Below are positions 25,880-35,981 of a DNA stretch of 64,000 nucleotides, in pieces. The notes under the pieces were generated by a model. It was not told the origin of the DNA, searched no databases, and was given only the letters and a program-made list of their open reading frames with translations. The stretch spans positions 4,774,001 through 4,838,000 of the forward strand of contig NZ_CP029145.1 of the NCBI RefSeq assembly GCF_003149515.1, written 5' to 3'. Origin of the DNA: Hymenobacter nivis. GTDB taxonomy: Bacteria; Bacteroidota; Bacteroidia; Cytophagales; Hymenobacteraceae. Both the position numbers and the translations under genes were made by a program. How positions within the stretch are numbered: position 1 is the first letter of the stretch; each line of letters opens with the position of its first letter.

Positions 25880-26530
25880 TCATCCTGCCAACATCCGAAC
25901 TGCCACCCAAAATACCACGCCGGCCACGCCCAGCCACAAAATACGGCGGCCGTGGGCCCGGTCGGCGGGGGCGAAGCCTGGCACCTGGCGGCCGTCGGGC
26001 AGGGTTTTGCGGTAGCGCCACAGCGACCAGCCGATGCCCAGCCCAAACACGCCGCCCGCCAGGGCCAGCAGGTAGCCGGCCACGATCCAGGCGGTGGGGC
26101 GGGGGTTGGGCGCGGCCAGGTTTTCGGTGTTCAGGGCCCTGAGGTTCTGTAAGATGTGGTCCGATACGTCTTCGCCACGCTCGCGCAGTACATGGGTGGC
26201 CAGCGCCACGTCGTGGCTGCTCCAGGCGTCGGGCTGGCTCAGCAGCTCCCACAGCTCGGGGTTGGTAAATTTGAACAGGTAATAGTCCGACGGAAAGTTG
26301 CTGGGCACATTAGCAGCCTGGCTTTCTTCGAGTTGGCGTACCCGCGTGAAGTCTTCGGGCAGTAAACTCACCACGAACTGCTCGGCCGAGGTGGTACCCA
26401 GCACGGCGTTGAAGCGCGGCCGCGTGTGGTATGCTTCATAGGCAATCTGCTGGGCGTCAAGCAGGGTCAGCAGCGGCTGGGCCGCTTCGGGCGTGGGAAA
26501 CTTCTGGTAGGCAATAACAACGGAACTCAT
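25880..26530 (-). CDS. DUF2007-like protein with two C-terminal membrane segments
   Basis: 216 residues. The N-terminal 70 residues (VVIAYQKFPTPEAAQPLLTLLDAQQIAYE) resemble the DUF2007 signal-transducing domain, a ferredoxin-like fold. A helical middle (about 95-140) and two membrane segments (WIVAGYLLALAGGVFGLGIGW and ILWLGVAGVVFWVAVRML) separated by a short basic loop follow. It is predicted to be anchored in the inner membrane with the N-terminal domain in the cytoplasm. Function unknown. The 3' end lies in a gap holding only a repeat. Confidence 0.8.
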   Translation of the reverse strand: MSSVVIAYQKFPTPEAAQPLLTLLDAQQIAYEAYHTRPRFNAVLGTTSAEQFVVSLLPEDFTRVRQLEESQAANVPSNFPSDYYLFKFTNPELWELLSQPDAWSSHDVALATHVLRERGEDVSDHILQNLRALNTENLAAPNPRPTAWIVAGYLLALAGGVFGLGIGWSLWRYRKTLPDGRQVPGFAPADRAHGRRILWLGVAGVVFWVAVRMLAG

Positions 26531-26667
26531 GCGGGGCGGGGCAAACGGCGGGCGGCAGCAGCCAAAACCAAAGGCAATTTACGCCCCGTCCCGCCCGGTT
26601 TCCTCTGCCGCCGGGAATGAAGCGCCCTTCTCGCCGCGTGCCGTGCCGTAATCGTTCTACCGGGCGC

Positions 26668-26707
26668 CTCACCCCCCGGCCCCTCTCCAAAAAAAGAGAG
26701 GGGAGCC
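26668..26707. repeat. short hairpin repeat (CCCCTCTC / GAGAGGGG)
   Basis: CTCACCCCCCGGCCCCTCTC followed by an A-rich loop and GAGAGGGGAG. Related in sequence to the larger pair at 35101-35209. The surrounding gap 26531-26899 has no gene; it also carries the dnaK terminator. Confidence 0.7.
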
Positions 26708-26811
26708 AAATGGCCAAGTTATGTATGCTGATTTGGCAACTACTTCAGGCCATGTAAAAGCTATGTAAGCCTGATCAACATAAGCAGCTAAACCGTTGGC
26801 CCACGCGCACA

Positions 26812-26845
26812 AAAAAAGGCCGGAAGCAATGCGCTTCCGGCCTCT
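26812..26845 (-). terminator. Rho-independent terminator downstream of dnaK
   Basis: AGGCCGGAAGC and GCTTCCGGCCT pair around a 5-base loop; on the minus strand the stem is followed by seven T. It lies 55 bases after the dnaK stop. Confidence 0.9.
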
Positions 26846-26899
26846 CCAACAGCTATTAGAATCCGTTCTTATCCGTTAAATCAATGGAATCTGCGGTCC

Positions 26900-28837
<1,938 letters not shown>

Positions 28838-28933
28838 GAGCGGGATGTACTAAAGTTAAGGTGGATAGATTGTCAAAAGGAAAGCCGCCCGGGGGTAGCT
28901 ACAGATCCTTTTACAAGCAACGTACCAGCCCCG

Positions 28934-28958
28934 TTTTGGTGACATTGTGTCACCAAAA
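28934..28958. promoter_or_regulatory. perfect palindrome upstream of dnaK (candidate operator)
   Basis: TTTTGGTGACA and TGTCACCAAAA, perfect 11-base arms with a 3-base spacer, about 97 bases before the dnaK ATG. The geometry is that of a dimeric regulator site. No T-tract follows in either direction, so it is unlikely to be a terminator. The cognate regulator is unknown. Confidence 0.5.
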
Positions 28959-29079
28959 ACAGCTTTTTAGGGGCTCTACCGGACTTCATGGCTTTGCCTG
29001 AATATTTGGAAAACTCATTTTCTGCCAGCTCGTCAGCGCAACGTAACGCATGGGGGTTACGGGCCTGCGGGCAGCCCTT

Positions 29080-29302
29080 TCAACGTGCGGACTCATAGGG
29101 TCCACGCTGCTTAGCGCCCAAAAGCAAAAATCCCCGCACCTGCTGCTGCCAGGCGGCGGGGTAGCGGTGCTAGTACGGCTCATGGCCCGCGCCCGCGAAA
29201 TCGTGCCGCTGCTTGGGGCCCTGGAGGTTGCGGAAAACGGCGTCGGTTTCGGCGCGGGTCATGCGAGCGTCGGCGGTGTCCTACAGGAGCAGGATGGGGG
29301 CC
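29080..29302 (-). pseudogene. remnant of an alpha/beta hydrolase C-terminus with two in-frame TAG codons
   Basis: About 74 codons in one frame resemble the end of an alpha/beta hydrolase: APILLL-stop-DTADARMTRAETDAVF, then the catalytic-His region DFAGAGHEPY-stop-HRYPAAWQQQV and GFLLL. The stops are TAG at 29281-29283 and 29170-29172. The N-terminal part is gone; the fragment abuts the end of rluE. The assignment rests on the DTADARMT (acid) and AGHEPY (histidine) wording. 28838-29079 otherwise holds only the palindrome and the dnaK promoter region. Confidence 0.6.
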
Positions 29303-30019
29303 CTAGCGCGGGTGGCGTGGCGCGCTCCGTTCGGCCGGCCCGTTGCCGGGCCTCGGGCGGCGGCCGCGCGATGGCGCGGCAGCGGCTGGGGGTAGGGCCC
29401 CAGGCGTGGGCTTCACGGCCACCTGGCGGTTGGCGGGAAGCTTGGTGGCCGAGAACTTGGCCTTGAGCTTGCGCGACTCTTCGGGCGTGAGCTCGCGCCA
29501 CTGGCCGGGGGCTAGTTCGCCAAGGTCCAGCTCGTCGATGCGGGCGCGGACGAGGCGCAGGCAGGGGAGGCCCACGGCGGCGCACATCTTGCGCACCTGG
29601 CGGTTCATGCCCTGCGAAATGCGGATTTCCAGCCAAGTGGTGGGGATATTGGCCCGGTAGCGGATGGGCGTGCTACGGGCCCACAGGTCCTCGGGCTCGG
29701 GCATATCGGTAGCCTGGGCGGGGGTGGTGCGGCCTTCCTTGAGGACCACGCCACGGCGCAGCTTTTCGAGGGCCTCGGTGGTTACTTCGCCTTCTACCTG
29801 GGCCCAGTAGGTTTTAAACACCTTGTAGCGCGGGTCGCTGAGGCGGTGTTGGAGGGCCTTGTCGTCGGTGAGGAGCAGGAGGCCTTCGGAGTCAAAATCG
29901 AGCCGGCCGACGGGATAAATATGCGGCACGGGCACGAAATTCTTGAGCGTAGCCCGGCCCGCCTCGTCGGTGAATTGGGTGAGGACTTCATAGGGCTTGT
30001 TGAGGAGGATGTAGCGCAT
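29303..30019 (-). CDS. rluE: 23S rRNA pseudouridine synthase, RluE type
   Basis: 238 residues. The RsuA/RluE core is plain: RYILLNKPYEVLTQFTDEAG, GRLDFDSEGLLLLTDD with the catalytic Asp, TYWAQVEGE, and ISQGMNRQVRKMCAAVGLPCLRLVR. E. coli RluE converts U2457 of 23S rRNA to pseudouridine. The last ~45 residues are a basic, Pro/Ala/Arg-rich tail that runs to the point where the hydrolase remnant begins, so the natural C-terminus may have been altered by that junction. There is no S4 domain, as in RluE. Confidence 0.92.
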   Translation of the reverse strand: MRYILLNKPYEVLTQFTDEAGRATLKNFVPVPHIYPVGRLDFDSEGLLLLTDDKALQHRLSDPRYKVFKTYWAQVEGEVTTEALEKLRRGVVLKEGRTTPAQATDMPEPEDLWARSTPIRYRANIPTTWLEIRISQGMNRQVRKMCAAVGLPCLRLVRARIDELDLGELAPGQWRELTPEESRKLKAKFSATKLPANRQVAVKPTPGALPPAAAAPSRGRRPRPGNGPAERSAPRHPR

Positions 30020-30056
30020 AAGCTGGGGCCCCTGGATGGAGAAGCTTTTGGGAAGT

Positions 30057-30182
30057 AGACCGTCATGCTGAGCGAAACGAAGTGGAGCCGAAGCATCTTT
30101 TCCGCTGACTAAATCAGTTGATTACTAATGTGGTACAGATGCTTCGGCTGCGCGGACGCCAGATGAGCATGATAGTCTGACG
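30057..30182. repeat. palindromic intergenic repeat (CATGCTGAGC / GAAGCATCT type)
   Basis: An imperfect palindrome: left part holds GTCATGCTGAGCGAAACGAAG and CCGAAGCATCT, right part AGATGCTTCGG and ATGAGCATGA. Fills much of the gap between rluE and the MBL-fold gene. A solo 15-base match to its right end (GCCAGATGAGCATGA) recurs at 32128-32142. Confidence 0.8.
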
Positions 30183-30212
30183 ATTTTCTAAAAAACTGCC
30201 TCTGGAGCTGCC

Positions 30213-31325
30213 CTAGCGCCACCACGGCGCGGCGGGCAGCGGCCCGGGGCCCAAAGTTACAGGCTCGCCGAGGCGCGGCGTGGTGAGGGGCTGGCCGAGG
30301 CGGGCGGCCTCAGCAGTGGCGCGGGCCACGGGCTCGTTCCAGGGGTGGTTAGCCTCGGTGAAGGCGCCCCAGTGCACGGGCAGCATGGCGGTGGCGCGCA
30401 CGTCGCGGGCGGCCTGCACGCTCTGTTCGGGCAGCATGTGGATTTCGGCCCACTGCCGGTCGTACTGCCCGCACTCCACCAAGGCCAAATCAAAGGGCCC
30501 GTACTGGGCCCCGATGGCGGCGAAGTGGGGCCCGTAGCCGCCGTCGCCGGTGTAAAAAATGCGCTTCGTGGGGCCCTGCATTACCCACGAGCACCACAGC
30601 GTGGAATTGCGGTTGGTGAGGCCGCGGCCCGAAAAGTGGCGGCTCGGCGTGCACCGCAGCGTGATGCCGGCCATCCGGGCGCTGTCGCCCCAGTTCATTT
30701 CCGTGATGCGGGCCGCGGGCACGCCCCAGGCCCGCAGGTGGGCCCCAATACCCAGCGGCACGTAAAAATGCCCCACCTTATCCTTGATTTTACGGATAGT
30801 TTGGTAGTCGAGGTGGTCGTAGTGGTCGTGCGAGATGAGCACGGCGGTAATGGGCGGCAGCTGTTCGGGCGTGATGGCCAGGCGGGGGTTGTAGCGCTTG
30901 GGCGTGACCAGCGGCAGGGGTCCCATTTCCACGCTCAGCATGGGGTCGAGCAGGATGTTTTGGCCGGCCATTTCCACCAGGCTAGCCGAGTGGCCAAACC
31001 ACGTGACGCGCACCAAACCGGGCGACTTCCGCACAATGGTGAGCGAGTCGAGCGGCTGCGTGGGCAGGGGCCCTGGCGGCTCGGTGTTGGGATGCTTGCG
31101 GAAAGCAAAATTCCACAGCACCGACGCCATGTTGCCTTCCGTCAGCTGTATCGTCGGCAGCAGGTTCTTAAATTTGCCATCCACGTAGTGCCCCGATCGC
31201 GCAAAGCGCTGCCGGTCGGCCTTGGTGGGCATGCCGCCCAGCTGCGGGCTGAGGCCGGTGAAGGCCACCGCCGCCAGTAACAGGGCCCCGAGGATGCCAC
31301 TTGTGGTCAAGAGAAAGATTTTCAA
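30213..31325 (-). CDS. MBL-fold metallo-hydrolase (UlaG/NAPE-PLD-like)
   Basis: 370 residues. An N-terminal hydrophobic segment (MKIFLLTTSGILGALLLAAVAF) suggests a membrane anchor or signal. The metallo-beta-lactamase fold is shown by VTWFGHSASLVEMAGQNILLDPML, the metal motif LISHDHYDHLD, and later YTGDGGYGPHF and MLPVHWGAFTEANHPW. This arrangement is that of the UlaG and NAPE-PLD branch, which hydrolyses lactones or phosphodiesters. Substrate unknown. A hairpin lies just upstream of the start. Confidence 0.9.
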   Translation of the reverse strand: MKIFLLTTSGILGALLLAAVAFTGLSPQLGGMPTKADRQRFARSGHYVDGKFKNLLPTIQLTEGNMASVLWNFAFRKHPNTEPPGPLPTQPLDSLTIVRKSPGLVRVTWFGHSASLVEMAGQNILLDPMLSVEMGPLPLVTPKRYNPRLAITPEQLPPITAVLISHDHYDHLDYQTIRKIKDKVGHFYVPLGIGAHLRAWGVPAARITEMNWGDSARMAGITLRCTPSRHFSGRGLTNRNSTLWCSWVMQGPTKRIFYTGDGGYGPHFAAIGAQYGPFDLALVECGQYDRQWAEIHMLPEQSVQAARDVRATAMLPVHWGAFTEANHPWNEPVARATAEAARLGQPLTTPRLGEPVTLGPGPLPAAPWWR

Positions 31326-31346
31326 AGGGTGGAATTTGGTGGTTAA

Positions 31347-31401
31347 AAGTTAAAAGAGGCGCGTTGAAATACAATTGGTTTTAACGCGCCTCTTTTAACT
31401 T
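31347..31401. terminator. perfect 19-base inverted repeat, terminator of the NAD-binding protein gene
   Basis: AAGTTAAAAGAGGCGCGTT (31347-31365) and its complement (31383-31401) with a 17-base AT-rich loop. The stop codon of the NAD-binding protein gene is inside the distal arm. On the minus strand the stem ends in a short T-run. Confidence 0.7.
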
Positions 31402-32069
31402 CTCGCTGGATTTTGGGCCAGCGCCACGATGTCGGGCACTTCGAGCACAGGCTTGGGGGCCCCGGCACTGGCGGCGTTGATCATCGCCCGGCCCACTTCC
31501 TGCATCGTGCTGACGTAGGCCGGGGCCAGCAGGCGCGCCAGCGGATACAGCCAGGCGATGTAGCGGTACGATTTCGGCACGTTGCGCTGGCCGGGCGTAG
31601 CCTGCATGAAGCCCGGCCGGAACATATAGGCCCGCCGGAAGGGTAGGGCCAGCAGCTCGTTTTCGGTGCGGCCCTTCACCCGCGCCCAGTGCTGGCCGCT
31701 TTGCCCGGTGCCATCGGTGCCGGCGCCCGACACGTAGATGAACGTCATGGCCGGGTTGAGGCGCGCCAGGGTGCGGGCAAAATCCAGCGTCAGGTCGTGG
31801 GTTATGCGCCCGTATTCTTCCTTCGACACGCCTATCGACGAGATGCCGGCGCAGAAAAAGCAGGCGTCATAGCCCGTGAGCTGGCTTTCGATGGGGCCCA
31901 GGTCCTGCAAGTTGGCGTGCAGCAGTTCGGTCATTTTGGGGTGGCTGCGGCCGCTGGGCCGGCGGCTGAGCACCAGCACATACGCCACGGCGGGGTTTTG
32001 CAGGCATTCGAGCAGGACGCCCTCGCCCACCATCCCGGTAGCGCCGGTGAGGATGACTCGTAGTTTCAT
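31395..32069 (-). CDS. NAD(P)-binding Rossmann-fold protein (NmrA/epimerase-like)
   Basis: 224 residues from ATG 32069. The glycine-rich cofactor loop VILTGATGMVGEGVLLECL starts at residue 5. Later landmarks are CFFCAGISSIGVSKEEY, MTFIYVSGAGTDGTG, and WARVKGRTENELL with the Lys that normally follows the Tyr in extended SDRs; the Tyr itself is not evident. The family includes atypical SDRs that act as redox sensors or oxidoreductases. A 62-codon upstream extension has no domain and includes a repeat fragment, so was left out. Confidence 0.88.
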   Translation of the reverse strand: MKLRVILTGATGMVGEGVLLECLQNPAVAYVLVLSRRPSGRSHPKMTELLHANLQDLGPIESQLTGYDACFFCAGISSIGVSKEEYGRITHDLTLDFARTLARLNPAMTFIYVSGAGTDGTGQSGQHWARVKGRTENELLALPFRRAYMFRPGFMQATPGQRNVPKSYRYIAWLYPLARLLAPAYVSTMQEVGRAMINAASAGAPKPVLEVPDIVALAQNPARS

Positions 32070-32172
32070 AAAACAGCGGAATGGATTGGCGGTGTAGACG
32101 CAGAAAGAGCGGTTCTGTTTTACGGAAGCCAGATGAGCATGACGGCCTAACATTGTGAAACAGCCCCTGCGC

Positions 32173-34260
32173 CTACACGCTGCCCGAGTATTTCCGCACG
32201 GCCCACTCGGCCGTGACGAAGGCCAGGAGCAGGAAGAAAATCCACTTCTGGTCAATCAAATCCTTCAGGTTTTCTTCGCTGGAAATGATGGGTTTGTAGT
32301 TGGCTTTCAGCAAGTCCTGGGTGAGTTGTGCGAGCTGCGCGGGGTAGTAAAGGCGCTGGCCGCTGCGGCGGGCCAGCTGGGCCAGCAGGTTGGGGTTGGC
32401 TTTGGATTCGAGGGCTTCGAGGGGCTGGTTTTGCACGAGCAGCTCGCCGGCGTCTTGCTGGGCCAGGCCGCCGAGGGTGGCGCGGGCCAGGTAGCGGTAG
32501 CGGCCGGCGGGCAGGGGCCCCAGGTGCAGCGGGGCCCCATCGGGGCCGTTGCTGAAGGAGAAGCGGCGCACGCGCTGGCTGTCGCTGGTGAGGGTGAGGT
32601 CGATTTTCTGGTCATAAACGCGCTCAAACACTGCGTTGTAGGTTTCGGCGGCTAGCGTCACATCGTCCTGGGTGCCGAAGGCGTCCTGCGTGGGGTAGGC
32701 GTCGAGGCGCTTTTTGCGGGTGTTTTGGGTGAGGAGCTGGATGGTGCGCACTATTAGGCGGTCGTAGGCTTCGGGGTGGTCGTCGTGGGCTACGGCTTCG
32801 CTCAGGCGCCACTGCCAGCCGCCATCGGTGAGCAGGGTGGCCTGGCGGCGGCCGGTGGGCCCCCCGAATACCAGCAGTGGCCGCTGGGTGGCCACGCGGC
32901 CTACTTGCTGCCAGAGCGCGGCTTCGGCCCCGGGGCCCAGGCGCAGGTCGGCGAAGGGCACGGCCACGGGCGGGTACTGGGCGAAGCGCCGGGCGGCTTC
33001 CTCGTCGAAGGCGAAGCGGGTGAAGCCGGGGTTGGGCAGGGGCGTCACGGCGTCGGTTTGGGCCCCGCGGGGCTGGATGCTGAGGCCGGTGCCGAGCCGG
33101 TTGTAGGCCGCCAGGTCCGACTGGGCTCCTATAATGTAAAACGCCGGCACGCCCTTGGCCTGCACCTGCGCCAGAATATCGGCCCCCAGCCCGCCCTGGG
33201 CCGGCAGCTGGTGCAGAATGGCCACGTCGAAGTCGGCCCCAGCTTTGAGTGGGGCTATGCCGGGCACGGCCAGCGTCAGGTCGAAGTCGTCGTTGGTTTG
33301 CAGCGCGGCGCGCAGGGCCTTTAGGTCGGGGTGGGGGGCGGCGCCGGCCAGCAGCACGCGCAGCTTACCCTTCACCACCTCCACGAAGGCCGGCCGGGCG
33401 TTGTTCAGGGCCGTGAATTCGCCGGGCTGGGGCACCACGCGCACCTCGTAGCGGCGCTTGCCGGGCGCGGGGGCCGTAAGCTGGAAGGCCACTTTCACGC
33501 GCCGCCGGCCCACGGGCAGAGCCACGCGGCGGGTTTCGAGCACCCGGGGGCCCTCGCGCAGCTCCACGGTGGCGGTGCCGCCGGCGTAGCCCTCAAAGGC
33601 CAGCTCGGCCTTCAGCGGAAACTTGTTGCCGCTGAACGCCACCCGGTTGTAGGCGAGGTCCGTCAGGCGCAAGTCTTTTTTGGGCACGGTGTCGCCCACG
33701 GCCACGGCGTAAATTGGGAACGTGTAATCAGCCGTGGCGGGGCCCCGGCCCTGGTTGGCGATGCCGTCGCTGAGCAGCACTACGGCGGCCAGGTTGCGGC
33801 CGTCGTAGGCAGCGCGGGTGCCGGCCAGCAGTTGGTCGAGGTCGGTGCTGGCGGCGGTGAAGCGCAGCGAATCGGGCCCGGGCGTGCGGCCGGGTGTCAG
33901 GGCCCGGGTTTCCACCGCGAAGCCCTTGCCGCGCAGCGTGGCGGCCAGCTGGGCCAGGCCGGCGGTGGCCTGCTCCAGCACGGGCTTGGGCGTGAATAAT
34001 TCGACCGATTGCGAGTTGTCGACGGCCAGCACCACAGTGGGCTTTTCGGTGCGCGTGGTGCTGGTGGTGAGCAGGGGCCCCAGCAGCAGGTAGCACAACG
34101 CGCTGACCACCAAGAAGCGCAGCGCAGCCAGCGCGTAGTTCAGGCGGGTCCCCCAGGGGGCCCGGGCCGAGTATTGCAGGGCGGCGTAGCCCGCACCCAC
34201 CAACAGGCACAGCGGGATAAACCAGGCGGAATATTGGGTCGTGAGCAAAAGCAGCGGCAA
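32173..34260 (-). CDS. VWA-like large membrane protein
   Basis: 695 residues. Two hydrophobic segments at the N-terminus (FIPLCLLVGAGYAALQY and ALAALRFLVVSALCYLLLGPLL) and one at the C-terminus (WIFFLLLAFVTAEWAVRKY). The region between begins with a von Willebrand A-like fold: TVVLAVDNSQSVEL (metal-site DxSxS) and AAVVLLSDGIANQG. A large beta-rich part follows (about 220-620) with a glutamine-amidotransferase-like segment (FDVAILHQLPAQGG). This layout occurs in Bacteroidota membrane proteins near Bat operons, but no Bat or MoxR genes are seen here. Role unknown. Confidence 0.82.
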   Translation of the reverse strand: MPLLLLTTQYSAWFIPLCLLVGAGYAALQYSARAPWGTRLNYALAALRFLVVSALCYLLLGPLLTTSTTRTEKPTVVLAVDNSQSVELFTPKPVLEQATAGLAQLAATLRGKGFAVETRALTPGRTPGPDSLRFTAASTDLDQLLAGTRAAYDGRNLAAVVLLSDGIANQGRGPATADYTFPIYAVAVGDTVPKKDLRLTDLAYNRVAFSGNKFPLKAELAFEGYAGGTATVELREGPRVLETRRVALPVGRRRVKVAFQLTAPAPGKRRYEVRVVPQPGEFTALNNARPAFVEVVKGKLRVLLAGAAPHPDLKALRAALQTNDDFDLTLAVPGIAPLKAGADFDVAILHQLPAQGGLGADILAQVQAKGVPAFYIIGAQSDLAAYNRLGTGLSIQPRGAQTDAVTPLPNPGFTRFAFDEEAARRFAQYPPVAVPFADLRLGPGAEAALWQQVGRVATQRPLLVFGGPTGRRQATLLTDGGWQWRLSEAVAHDDHPEAYDRLIVRTIQLLTQNTRKKRLDAYPTQDAFGTQDDVTLAAETYNAVFERVYDQKIDLTLTSDSQRVRRFSFSNGPDGAPLHLGPLPAGRYRYLARATLGGLAQQDAGELLVQNQPLEALESKANPNLLAQLARRSGQRLYYPAQLAQLTQDLLKANYKPIISSEENLKDLIDQKWIFFLLLAFVTAEWAVRKYSGSV

Positions 34261-34377
34261 AAAAGAGGGCCCCGGGACGGACTATAAAACATGGCCCGAA
34301 GCAAAAATAGTCCCGCCGCGGGCCCGCGCGCCGGCCGTTGGGGCCCCGGCGGCCGGAGTTGCGCCCCGCCGCCCCGA

Positions 34378-34385
34378 TACCTTTG
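34378..34385 (+). promoter_or_regulatory. -7 element (TACCTTTG) for the HAD phosphatase
   Basis: An exact TAnnTTTG match 24 bases before the ATG at 34410. Confidence 0.55.
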
Positions 34386-34409
34386 CCCACAACCACCGTA
34401 AGCGGCCCC

Positions 34410-35072
34410 ATGATTCAAACCGTAATTTTCGACATGGATGGCGTCATCATCGACACCGAACCCATTCACCGCCACGCCTTTTTCACCCAGTTTGCCGAGC
34501 TGGGCATCGCCGTTTCGGACGCCGAATACGCCTCGTTTCTGGGATCATCCACGCGCAACGTGTTCCAGCAGCTCAAGCTGCAGTTTGGACTAACGCAAGA
34601 CGTGGACGCCTTGCTCCTGCGCAAGCGCGTACTGTTCAACCAGGCATTCGACACTGACCCGACCCTCGACCTGCTCGACAACGTGCGTGGGCTGCTCGAC
34701 GACCTGCGGGCCCACCAGGTGCCGCTGGTGCTGGCCTCGTCGGCCTCCAAGGCCACCATCGGGCGGGTATGCGCACGGTTTGGCCTGGGGCCCTATTTCA
34801 CGCACGTGGTTAGCGGCGAAGACTTTGCGCAGTCCAAACCTAACCCCGCCATCTTCCAGCACGCCGCCGCCCTGGCCGGTACGCCGGTATCGGAGTGCGT
34901 CGTCATCGAGGATTCGGCCAACGGCGTGGCGGCGGCCAAAGCGGCCGGCATCTACTGCATCGGCTACGCCAGCCCGCACTCGGCCGGGCAAAACCTGGTG
35001 CAGGCAGATATGATTATCCAACACTTTTCCGAACTGTCGGCGGAGAAGATTCGGGCGATTCGGGTGGGGTAG
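34410..35072 (+). CDS. HAD superfamily phosphatase (beta-phosphoglucomutase-like)
   Basis: 220 residues. Motif I is TVIFDMDGVIIDTEP with Asp8 nucleophile and Asp10; motif II is VLASSASKATIGRV; the Lys of motif III is in AQSKPNPAIFQ; motif IV is CVVIEDSANGVAAAKAAG. A helical cap (about 20-85) places it in subfamily IA near beta-phosphoglucomutase and sugar-phosphate phosphatases. Cytoplasmic. Substrate cannot be named. The repeat pair at 35101-35209 lies just past its stop. Confidence 0.93.
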   Translation: MIQTVIFDMDGVIIDTEPIHRHAFFTQFAELGIAVSDAEYASFLGSSTRNVFQQLKLQFGLTQDVDALLLRKRVLFNQAFDTDPTLDLLDNVRGLLDDLRAHQVPLVLASSASKATIGRVCARFGLGPYFTHVVSGEDFAQSKPNPAIFQHAAALAGTPVSECVVIEDSANGVAAAKAAGIYCIGYASPHSAGQNLVQADMIIQHFSELSAEKIRAIRVG

Positions 35073-35100
35073 GGGCATTGGCTCTGCTCACCCGGGAAAC

Positions 35101-35209
35101 CTTACCCCCGGCCCCTCTCCAAAAGAGAGGGGTGCGTTCAAATATTTAAATAGTTGGCTTTGAGCTGACGATTGGCACCCCTCTCTTCTGGAGAGGGGCC
35201 GGGGGTGAG
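35101..35209. repeat. inverted repeat pair (CCCCCGGCCCCTCTCC type) that truncates the YiiX-like gene
   Basis: CTTACCCCCGGCCCCTCTCC (35101-35120) faces GGAGAGGGGCCGGGGGTGAG (35190-35209), one mismatch; each is itself followed by a small CCTCTC/GAGAGG hairpin. Translated in place, the right arm supplies the tail SLTPGPSPEERG to the YiiX-like frame. Confidence 0.85.
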
Positions 35210-35488
35210 GCTCCACCGGTCGGCCAGCGGCGTCAGTTTCGCCGGCTGCACGGCTTCGAATACTTGCCACTGGCCCGCGTTTTTATACACGATGCCGCAG
35301 TGGCTATAGGGCGAGTGCGTAGCCCGCTGAATGGCCTGACTTTGGGCCGATTGCGAAGTGTGGAAAATCAGGTTGCCGTCGCGCAGCTGGGCCCCTAGCG
35401 CCGCAGCTGTCGTTTCCGCTGCCTGGTGGCTTTGGGAGCGGCGTAGCTGGCAGTGCAGGCTCCAGGGTCCAGGTGCTGGTTTGCCCAC
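35138..35488 (-). pseudogene. YiiX/YebB-like papain-fold hydrolase remnant
   Basis: A 116-codon frame. Residues about 31-90 match the YiiX-type permuted papain-like amidase start: QLRDGNLIFHTSQSAQSQAIQRATHS, then PYSHCGIVYKNAGQWQVFEAV with the catalytic His. The homology ends abruptly at PLADRW, where the repeat SLTPGPSPEERG begins, so the second half with the catalytic Cys region is missing. The N-terminus overlaps another frame (35304-35807) and lacks a signal peptide. It is probably non-functional. Confidence 0.6.
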
Positions 35489-35807
35489 CGCGCTTGAGCC
35501 GCAATGCGCGCGAATTGACGGCCTTGCAGACGGAATCCCCCGTTTGCAGATAATAGCCTAAATTATTGTTTGGCGAAAGCTGCTTGTTGGCAAAATCATC
35601 AAAATTATACGGGACCCACGGCGTGCCCAGAAACAATTGGTAACCGCGGGAATCGGCACGTTGAATCACCCTGCCGCAAATGCCCAAGGTTTGGTTAATT
35701 CTGATTGGAGCACGCGGCGGCTCCCTAAAAAATATCCAGTAAAACACCAAGCCGAAAAGCAGTAGCCCAACCAGCCGCTGACTCAGTGCCGAGAATAGTG
35801 CATTCAT
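35304..35807 (-). CDS. small membrane-anchored hypothetical protein, 3' end uncertain
   Basis: 167 codons. One N-terminal membrane segment (LVGLLLFGLVFYWIFF) is followed by a beta-rich part with GDSVCKAVNSRALRLKRGG, a pattern seen in small Bacteroidota proteins that normally end about ten residues later. The last ~50 codons overlap the YiiX-like frame in another register and look like its shadow, so the true protein probably ended near 35455 and has been fused or frameshifted. Function unknown. Confidence 0.45.
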   Translation of the reverse strand: MNALFSALSQRLVGLLLFGLVFYWIFFREPPRAPIRINQTLGICGRVIQRADSRGYQLFLGTPWVPYNFDDFANKQLSPNNNLGYYLQTGDSVCKAVNSRALRLKRGGQTSTWTLEPALPATPLPKPPGSGNDSCGARGPAARRQPDFPHFAIGPKSGHSAGYALAL

Positions 35808-35981
35808 TAGCTTGGGAGACGGAAAACATTAGAACCACGGCTACTCAGGAGCATCATTCGGCGGCTTTGGTAGCGGCGTCGCTGGCGGTACAGGCGCCGG
35901 CAGGTGGTGAGGGCTGCTATGAGGGAAGGGAAGGAGGATACGTAAGTAAAGATTCTACTTAAAGAAGCTGATTTGGAAATT

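Noticed and set aside
28838..28990. A CIRCE element for dnaK
   Set aside because: No TTAGCACTC-N9-GAGTGCTAA or close variant is present; the palindrome found there has a different sequence and spacing.
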